The notes under the pieces are model-generated. The model searched no databases. It was not told where the DNA came from and saw only the letters and a program-made list of their open reading frames with translations. 19,132 bases of DNA from JBOGXF01 sp050694275 (lineage in GTDB: Bacteria > Actinomycetota > CADDZG01 > WHSQ01), in the NCBI GenBank assembly GCA_050694275.1, contig JBOGXF010000090.1:1-19132 (forward strand), in the 5' to 3' direction. This document shows positions 13,899 to 19,132 of the stretch, piece after piece (within the stretch, counting starts at the first letter, position 1; every line of letters begins with the position of its first letter). A program made the position numbers and the translations under genes.

Positions 13899-16163
13899 GC
13901 CAGCACGTCCGAACAGCATCCTGTGACCGAACCGGACGCGACCGTCGTCGAGTGGGTGCCGCTCGAGACCGTTGCGGGCCGACTGGGACTTGATCCGGCA
14001 ACGATCGTGCGCTGGTGCAACGAGGGCCTGGTCGATTCTCGCATCCCGCTCGACGGCGACGACGGCTCGCGTCTGGTCGACCTCGAGGGCGCCGCCCGCC
14101 TGGCGCGCCCCGCCGCTCCGGTGCCTTCTCGCCGGCCGAGCGACGAGCTCTCGCCGTTCAGTCAGGAGCTTCCCGAATGGGTCCGTGAGCTCGCCGGCGC
14201 GTGGAACCGAGCCGCGAAGGCGGAGCGAGAGCTCGAGATGTTCAAGCAGAACCTCGCCGACATCGGCGCCGATCTCGAGCAGCAGGAAGCCGAGGCCCGC
14301 GTCGCCCAGGATGCGGCCATCAAGGAAGCCCGGCAGGCGGTCGCGCACGCCGCTCATGCCGCCCACGCCGCGCAGACCGCGAGCGCGCAGGTCGAGCGTC
14401 AGGCCCAGGTGGTCGCGCAGCAGGAAGAGGCGATCGCCGCCGCGCAGCGCGCGGTCGAGGCGGCCCAGCGGTCCGCCGAGGAATCCGCACGCAATCTCGC
14501 CGCGCAGAAGGTCGTGGCGCAGAACGCAGCGGCAGCCAAGGAAGCTGCGTTGCGGGCGGCTCAGGAAGCGTCACGCAGCATCAAGGAGCTTCGCGGCGCA
14601 GGGGATGCGATTCGGGCCGAGCTCACCCAGCTAGTCGAAGACCTCAAGGCGACCTCGACGCAGGTGAGCCAGGAGGCCGCCGCGGCCGCCCAGTCCGCGG
14701 CACAGGTCGCGATCGAGTCGACGACCACGAGCGTGCAGGCCGAGTCGGAGCGCGCGATCAAGATGATGAAGAGCGCAACCGACGCAGCCCGTTCGAGCCT
14801 CACCTCCATTGCGGGAGAGGCGTCGGAGAAGGTGCGCGAGGCGAGCGAGGCATCGGTGCGCTCGGCCCGCGACGCGGGTCAGGCGGCCAGGGCCGCGGCC
14901 GCCGAGGCGGCGCGGGAGGAGTCGATCACGGCGATCAAAGAGATGAAGGAGACCGCCCGCATCGCGATCAATCGGGCCCAGCGCGCGAGCCAGGAGGCGG
15001 TCCGCGCCGGCGCCGAGGCGAAGGCCGCGACCGTCGACGGACGCCGGCAGGCGAGCGAGGCCGAGCAGGTCACCAAGGAAGTCGTGACCAAGGCCGCTCA
15101 GGAGGCGATCCAGTCGGCTCAGGTCGCAGTCGAGGCCGCCCGGGCGGCGGCGATCGAGACCGCGCGCGAGGTCGCCACCGAGACCGCCCGCGCGGAGGCG
15201 AGCGTGGCGGGCGGGGATGCGATCCAAGCTATTCGCAGCGATGCCCGTGCGGCGCAGGAGGCACTCGCGGGAGCGCGCACCGAAGCGATCGATGCGCTGG
15301 GGGCCGAGGGCTCGACCCAGAAGAGGGCGGTCGTCGCACAGATCAAGGAGACGGCTGAGGCGGCGAAGTCCGTCGCCGAGCGAGCCGCGCGCGACGCTAC
15401 GGAGGCGGCTGCCTCGGCCGCCGCGCACGCGGCTGAGGGGGCGATCGCCAAGCAGGCCCAGGAAGAGACCGCCCGAGCGGCGGCCCAGGCGGCCGAGGCG
15501 GCGCGCGACGCGGCTGCGCAGGCGGCCCACGAAGCGAGCGCCCGGGAGGCCCAGAAGAAGGCGGCTCAGGCGGCGAACGACGCGGCGAGGGCCAGTCAGG
15601 AGATGGCGGCGGCGGGTCAGGAGTCCCTCGCCCGGGCCGCAGAGGAAGCCGCAGCCCGCCTCGCCGCGCAGGAGGATGCCCGCACCACCCTCGAGGACGC
15701 GACATGGGTGGTCAACGAGGCGACCGAGGCCGCAAGGGCTTCCCTGAACCGGGCAGAGGAGCTCGCCGCCGCCCTCGCTGCGGAGCGACGGCGGGCCAAG
15801 GAGGACGCCGAGGATCTTCTCTTGTCGGCGTCCGACGCCGCCAAGGCCGCACAGGGCGCGGCGCGATCGGCCCAGGCGTCGTCGTGGGCCGCCCAGAAGG
15901 ACGCCGCGAAGGTGGCGCGCGCCGCGTCGGGGGCTCCCGAGAGCCCCGAGGACGAGGGGGCGTGGGCCGAGCTATCCGATCTCGGTGAAGGAGACGGCGA
16001 GGAGCGAAACGCGTTCTGGGACGTCGTGGGAGAAGAGTCCGTGGAGGACGACATCGGCGAGGAGGAGTGGCTCGATCGCCTGCGCAAGCACCTCCCGTTC
16101 GGTAACCGAGAAGACGAGGATCCGGAAGCCGGGGATCAGGAAGCCGGGGATCAGAACGAGTAG
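13896..16163 (+). CDS. HTH plus long Ala-rich coiled-coil protein with acidic tail
   Basis: A 755-residue protein I cannot name. Residues 19-70 (WVPLETVAGRLGLDPATIVR, then a wing-like segment ending LVDLEGAARLA) resemble a BldC/MerR/excisionase-type winged HTH. A short Pro-rich linker leads to an almost uninterrupted, Ala/Glu/Gln/Arg-rich helical region of about 570 residues (about 105-680). It has few prolines and repeated AxxAAxxA spacing, as in long coiled coils. A weak internal repeat is visible: AIKMMKSATDAA, AIKEMKETARIA and AQIKETAEAA. The final 75 residues are strongly acidic with scattered Trp (EEEWLDRLRKHLPFG) and end in a short tandem repeat. It has no signal peptide or membrane helix, so it is cytoplasmic. 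It could organise DNA or cell poles, or tether DNA to an envelope or cytoskeletal partner; these are guesses. The start is set by GGAGGTGG and GTG 13896. Confidence 0.85.
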   Translation: MASTSEQHPVTEPDATVVEWVPLETVAGRLGLDPATIVRWCNEGLVDSRIPLDGDDGSRLVDLEGAARLARPAAPVPSRRPSDELSPFSQELPEWVRELAGAWNRAAKAERELEMFKQNLADIGADLEQQEAEARVAQDAAIKEARQAVAHAAHAAHAAQTASAQVERQAQVVAQQEEAIAAAQRAVEAAQRSAEESARNLAAQKVVAQNAAAAKEAALRAAQEASRSIKELRGAGDAIRAELTQLVEDLKATSTQVSQEAAAAAQSAAQVAIESTTTSVQAESERAIKMMKSATDAARSSLTSIAGEASEKVREASEASVRSARDAGQAARAAAAEAAREESITAIKEMKETARIAINRAQRASQEAVRAGAEAKAATVDGRRQASEAEQVTKEVVTKAAQEAIQSAQVAVEAARAAAIETAREVATETARAEASVAGGDAIQAIRSDARAAQEALAGARTEAIDALGAEGSTQKRAVVAQIKETAEAAKSVAERAARDATEAAASAAAHAAEGAIAKQAQEETARAAAQAAEAARDAAAQAAHEASAREAQKKAAQAANDAARASQEMAAAGQESLARAAEEAAARLAAQEDARTTLEDATWVVNEATEAARASLNRAEELAAALAAERRRAKEDAEDLLLSASDAAKAAQGAARSAQASSWAAQKDAAKVARAASGAPESPEDEGAWAELSDLGEGDGEERNAFWDVVGEESVEDDIGEEEWLDRLRKHLPFGNREDEDPEAGDQEAGDQNE
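16124..16153 (+). repeat. Two tandem copies of a 15-bp unit
   Basis: GGAAGCCGGGGATCA occurs twice in direct tandem at 16124-16138 and 16139-16153. It lies in frame at the end of the coiled-coil gene and encodes the repeated EAGDQ peptide of the acidic tail. The second copy reaches the region where the convergent GH15 gene stops. Length variation by slippage would change the tail by five residues without shifting the frame. Confidence 0.85.
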
Positions 16164-18360
16164 GGCTCTCGTCCGTACGCCTTGAGGGCGGCGAGGTAGA
16201 AGAGCACCTGCTGCCACGCATGGGGCTGTGACACCATCGGGGTCACGGGCCCGTCGGGGGCCGGGAACCTCATCCACGCCTCGCCGAGGAGGCCGGTCTC
16301 GCGTGTGGTCGGCACCGTGGCGAGCCAGCGTAGGCCCTTCTTCACGAGCGCGATCTTCGACCGCCGCCCCTTCCACGCATGCGCGTTCCCGAGCAGGGCC
16401 TTGGCTTCGTATTGTCCCCGGCCGTCCTCGCCGGCGAAGGCCGGCGAGATGCCGTCGTGGTTGATCTCGGCCTGCGCGTCGGCCTGCGCGGTTCCGTTGT
16501 CGAGATACCCGACCGGCCACAGGAGTGTGCCCCCGGTCTCGAAGTCCTCGTGTAGCAAGTGCATTCCTCGTCGAAGAAGCTGGCCTCGATGGCGGCGGCG
16601 AGCTCGTCGCGACGGGCCTCCCAGCGCTGTGCGTTGGCGAGGGCGGCATCGCCGCCCCTCACCCGGGCGGCTTTGGCGGCCGAGTCGAGCCCGAGCCACA
16701 CGAGAAGAGCCCCATAGACCGTCTGCCGGGGATCCGGGTTGTCATCTTCGTTGGCGACGCATTGAAGGTTGTTGGTGAGGTCCTTGCAGACGTCGGTGAG
16801 GTACTGCGCGGCGAGCTCGATTGCCCGGTAGACGATGCCCCCGTGGTCGACCAAGAGGTAATTGATGTCCTTGGTCTGGGCGTAGTGATCCCACAACGTC
16901 CAGATGCCGTATCCGGTTTCGTCGATCTCGTAGGGAATGGGGCCCCCGACGACGCCGTCGGCGTAGAAGTTCATGTGCCAGTTCCCCGGGGGAATCGGCT
17001 GGCCTCCGCGGGTGCCGTCTGAGGCCCTCGTCTGAAGCAGCGCGTAGCGATAATTGTGTTGCGCCACGGTCCGGTGGTGCCCGGCGATATCGAGCGCCCG
17101 GTTGAGATAGGCGCCGTCTCGGATCCAGTCCACCCCGTAAGGCGACTGAGTGGCGATCGACGCCATGATCAGACCGCCTCGGGGCACTCCAGCGCCTTCC
17201 GGAAACGCGTCCCGGGTGTCCTTGTCGATGACCTGGCGAAGCGACACGAGCGCCCGCTTCGAGAGCCTGGTGACGGCTTTAGGGGCGTCCTTGGGAAGGG
17301 GCACGGAGCGAAGCCAGCGCCTCCACCACGCGGCCTTGGCCCGGCGAACCGCCCGGTTGGAGCGCTCTCGTACGTCGGCGAGCTTCCGACGCGCGGCCTT
17401 TGCGGTCTTGCCGGCGGTGACAAACACGGTGGTGGACTTCTTGCGGCGGCTCTTGAGGCCGAGCTGGTCGGAGAGCGCGCCGTCGGATTGCCCCGACTGT
17501 GAATCCGACCCCGCGAGCCGGGCGTCGGCGGCGTCGTCGTATGCGCTGGTTCCCGTCGACGGGGCCTCGTAGGTGTCGGGCCCGACGTGGTGCTGGTGGG
17601 ATGGTCCTCGAAAGCCCATGGCCAGCGAAACCGACGACGGCGCGCCGGTTGAATCGTCGGTGCCGGAGCGCGACGCGACGATCGCGTCGGCTTTCGGCGC
17701 GTACTGGGCGCCGTCGTCGTTCTGCTCCTCGAAGCACCAGTCCTGCACCGGGGCCTGCGCACTCTTGCTGAAGACCGGGTTGAAGTTAACGAAAGAGACG
17801 ACGCGGACCTTGTCGACCTTGGACCGTCTCGACCTCTTGACGACCACCTTGCGCACGAGGGCGTCGGAGTCGTGGGCCACGAGGTCGGTGACTTTCACGG
17901 TGAGGCCGAGGCGCCTGCGCGTGAAGACCGTGAGGATCTGGTCTCGGTCGGCATCGACGTACCGCTGGCGCGATCGCCATCTCCTCAGCCAGTTGAGCTT
18001 CCACGGCTCGTCGCCTTGCTTGAAGCCCAGCCCCAGGAAAGCTCCTTCGTTCGGGAGGGCGCCGAAGCGGCGCCGGGAGCGGTCGGTCGTCCGGTACTTG
18101 ATCTGGTCGTAGAAGGACGGCGACGGCCATTTGAGAACCGTGACGGTCGCATCCGGATTGAGGCCGACCGACAGCCTCTGGTTACCCGTGACGGCCGAGA
18201 TGTCGGTCGGCCCGAAGGCCTCGGGGGTCGGATCGTTGGGATCGAAGCACTCGGCCGGGGTCTGGGACCGGGCGGGCAGAAGAGCCCCGGTCTCGAGAGC
18301 GGAGAGGGCAAGGATGAGGAGAACGGCGACGGTCCGTCGCCGGGACTCGAACTTTTTCAC
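16151..18360 (-). pseudogene. GH15 glucoamylase-like secreted protein, frameshifted
   Basis: A glucoamylase/glucodextranase-like (GH15) exported protein of about 735 residues if the frame is repaired. GTG 18360 gives a clear signal peptide (MKKFESRRR, then VAVLLILALSALETG). Next come a beta-rich N-terminal domain (TGNQRLSVGLNPDATVTVLK, FLGLGF) and the helical catalytic domain: YGVDWIRDGAYLNRALD, and the IDETGYGIW motif, whose Glu is the likely general acid. After FFDEE near 16563-16570 the frame fails. Homologous sequence resumes one base back as MHLLHEDFETGGTLLWPVGY and runs to the end, including GLLGEAWM, likely carrying the catalytic base, and the typical PHAWQQVLFYLAALKAYG end. The break equals loss of one base. 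Unrepaired, the first part runs out of frame to 16342. It could be a true pseudogene or a sequencing error; I see no slippery site. It overlaps the coiled-coil gene by 13 bp at the 3' end. Confidence 0.82.
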
Positions 18361-18368
18361 GAGCACCC

Positions 18369-18397
18369 AGCTTAGTGGTCGGTGAGGCAAATCCCAA
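18369..18397 (-). promoter_or_regulatory. Promoter of the GH15 gene
   Basis: On the minus strand TTGGGA (18397-18392) and TAAGCT (18374-18369) are separated by exactly 17 nt, a good -35/-10 pair. TAAGCT lies 8 nt before GTG 18360, so the transcript would be nearly leaderless. This supports GTG 18360 over the ATG at 18390, which would place the signal peptide after an unusual extension and start inside the promoter. Confidence 0.5.
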
Positions 18398-18417
18398 AAC
18401 TTGTCTCACCCCACCTC

Positions 18418-18423
18418 TACAGT
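18418..18423 (+). promoter_or_regulatory. -10 box TACAGT for leaderless rmuC mRNA
   Basis: TACAGT ends 7 nt before ATG 18431, the leaderless spacing seen at other genes here. No Shine-Dalgarno sequence lies between. The -35 region would overlap the divergent GH15 promoter. Confidence 0.5.
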
Positions 18424-18430
18424 CTGCGAT

Positions 18431-19132
18431 ATGGACGTTTTCATTGCCGCTTTGCTCGGAACGATCGCCGGCGCCGGCCTCGCCGTGCTCGTGTGGCTGA
18501 GGGCCCGCGGGTCGGCCGCCGCCGCGCCCGACCCCGTTCCAGAGGAGATCGCTCAGGTGCGGGCCGAGATGAGAACGCTCGCCGACCGGTTCCTGGTCGA
18601 GACCTCGGGACTCGGTCGCCGGCTCGAGGGCATCGACAGCCGCATGGTCGAGAGCCAGGCGGCGAGCCAGGACCTCACGCGCCACATCTTCGACACGCTC
18701 GGCGACGTCCGGCGCGCCACGACGACAGTGGCGGATCAGGCGCGTGAGTTCTCGTCGCTGCAGGATCTCCTCAAGGCGCCCAAGGCCCGCGGCGCGATCG
18801 GCGAGGCGATGCTCGAGGAACTCTTGCGCGAGGTCCTGCCGCCGCAATCGTTCGGCGTGCAGCATCGGTTCACCTCCGGCGTAGTGGTGGATGCGGTGGT
18901 GAAGGCGGGGGGCAAGCTCGTCTGCGTCGACTCGAAGTTCCCCCTGTCCAACTACCGGCGCATGTGTGCCGCGACCGATGACGACGAACGGCGGGATGCC
19001 GAGCACGCCTTTGCCGCCGACGTCGACCGGCATATCCGCGACATTTCGTCCCGCTACATCGTTCCCGACGAGGGCACCTTCGATTTCGCGGTGATGTATG
19101 TCCCGGCCGAGGGCGTCTACGCCGAGGTGCTG
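18431..19132 (+). CDS. rmuC: RmuC-family DNA recombination protein, 3' end cut off
   Basis: The first 234 residues of an RmuC-family protein; the frame is open to the window edge. E. coli RmuC limits recombination at inverted repeats, and the family carries a PD-(D/E)XK-like nuclease core. Visible: one N-terminal transmembrane helix (about 4-22), a coiled-coil segment (about 38-110), then the conserved core: KAPKARGAIGEAMLEELLRE (116-135), the VVVDAVVKAGGKLVCVDSKF region with the Asp and DSK active-site residues (about 151-170), FPLSNYRRM, and FAVMYVPAEGVYAEVL at the cut end. The start is ATG 18431, 7 nt after TACAGT. It diverges from the GH15 gene. The remaining C-terminal part lies outside the window, so intactness cannot be judged. 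Confidence 0.93.
   Translation, partial: MDVFIAALLGTIAGAGLAVLVWLRARGSAAAAPDPVPEEIAQVRAEMRTLADRFLVETSGLGRRLEGIDSRMVESQAASQDLTRHIFDTLGDVRRATTTVADQAREFSSLQDLLKAPKARGAIGEAMLEELLREVLPPQSFGVQHRFTSGVVVDAVVKAGGKLVCVDSKFPLSNYRRMCAATDDDERRDAEHAFAADVDRHIRDISSRYIVPDEGTFDFAVMYVPAEGVYAEVL

Noticed and set aside
16342..16560. C-terminal tail of the first GH15 frame as genuine protein
   Set aside because: After the break it becomes Arg/Pro/Ser-rich nonsense, while the homologous GH15 sequence continues in the neighbouring frame.

Overview
The window looks like a chromosomal segment of a high-GC actinobacterium, probably uncultured and possibly Acidimicrobiia-like. The reasons are G+C mostly in the mid-60s percent, frequent GTG starts, a WS/DGAT acyltransferase, a DUF222/HNH (13E12-type) endonuclease, a BldC/MerR-like helix-turn-helix, and a recurring TAnnnT box 6-8 nt before start codons that suggests leaderless mRNAs. 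The lineage is inferred; no rRNA or other marker gene is present. I saw no tRNA, rRNA, CRISPR array or insertion sequence.

Left part (1-6262, minus strand): four genes read leftward as HerA ATPase, SbcD/Mre11, SbcC/Rad50 and a NurA-like nuclease. Each overlaps the next by exactly 4 bp (ATGA, GTGA, GTGA). This is the gene content of the archaeal DNA double-strand-break end-resection operon, here in a bacterial setting. Mre11-Rad50 would process and tether ends, and HerA (translocase) with NurA (nuclease) would resect them. The HerA P-loop is atypical.

Middle (6263-13751): a plus-strand exported glutaminyl-peptide cyclotransferase; a perfect 13-bp inverted repeat; and a three-gene minus-strand group (DUF222/HNH nuclease, one-TM protein, exported PKD-like protein) that is partly AT-richer and may be acquired. 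These are followed by an ADP-ribosylglycohydrolase diverging from a KDPG aldolase, and a WS/DGAT acyltransferase that ends 2 bp from the aldolase and diverges from a protein-L-isoaspartate methyltransferase.

Right part (13752-19132): a 15-bp inverted repeat, then a 755-residue protein with an N-terminal HTH, about 570 residues of alanine-rich coiled coil and an acidic tail. Its 3' end overlaps a convergent GH15 glucoamylase-like gene that carries a frameshift between its two expected catalytic glutamates. At the right edge, a truncated RmuC-family gene diverges from the GH15 gene.

No stretch over 300 bases lacks a gene. The longest gaps are about 100-145 bases and hold promoters, inverted repeats or nothing recognisable.
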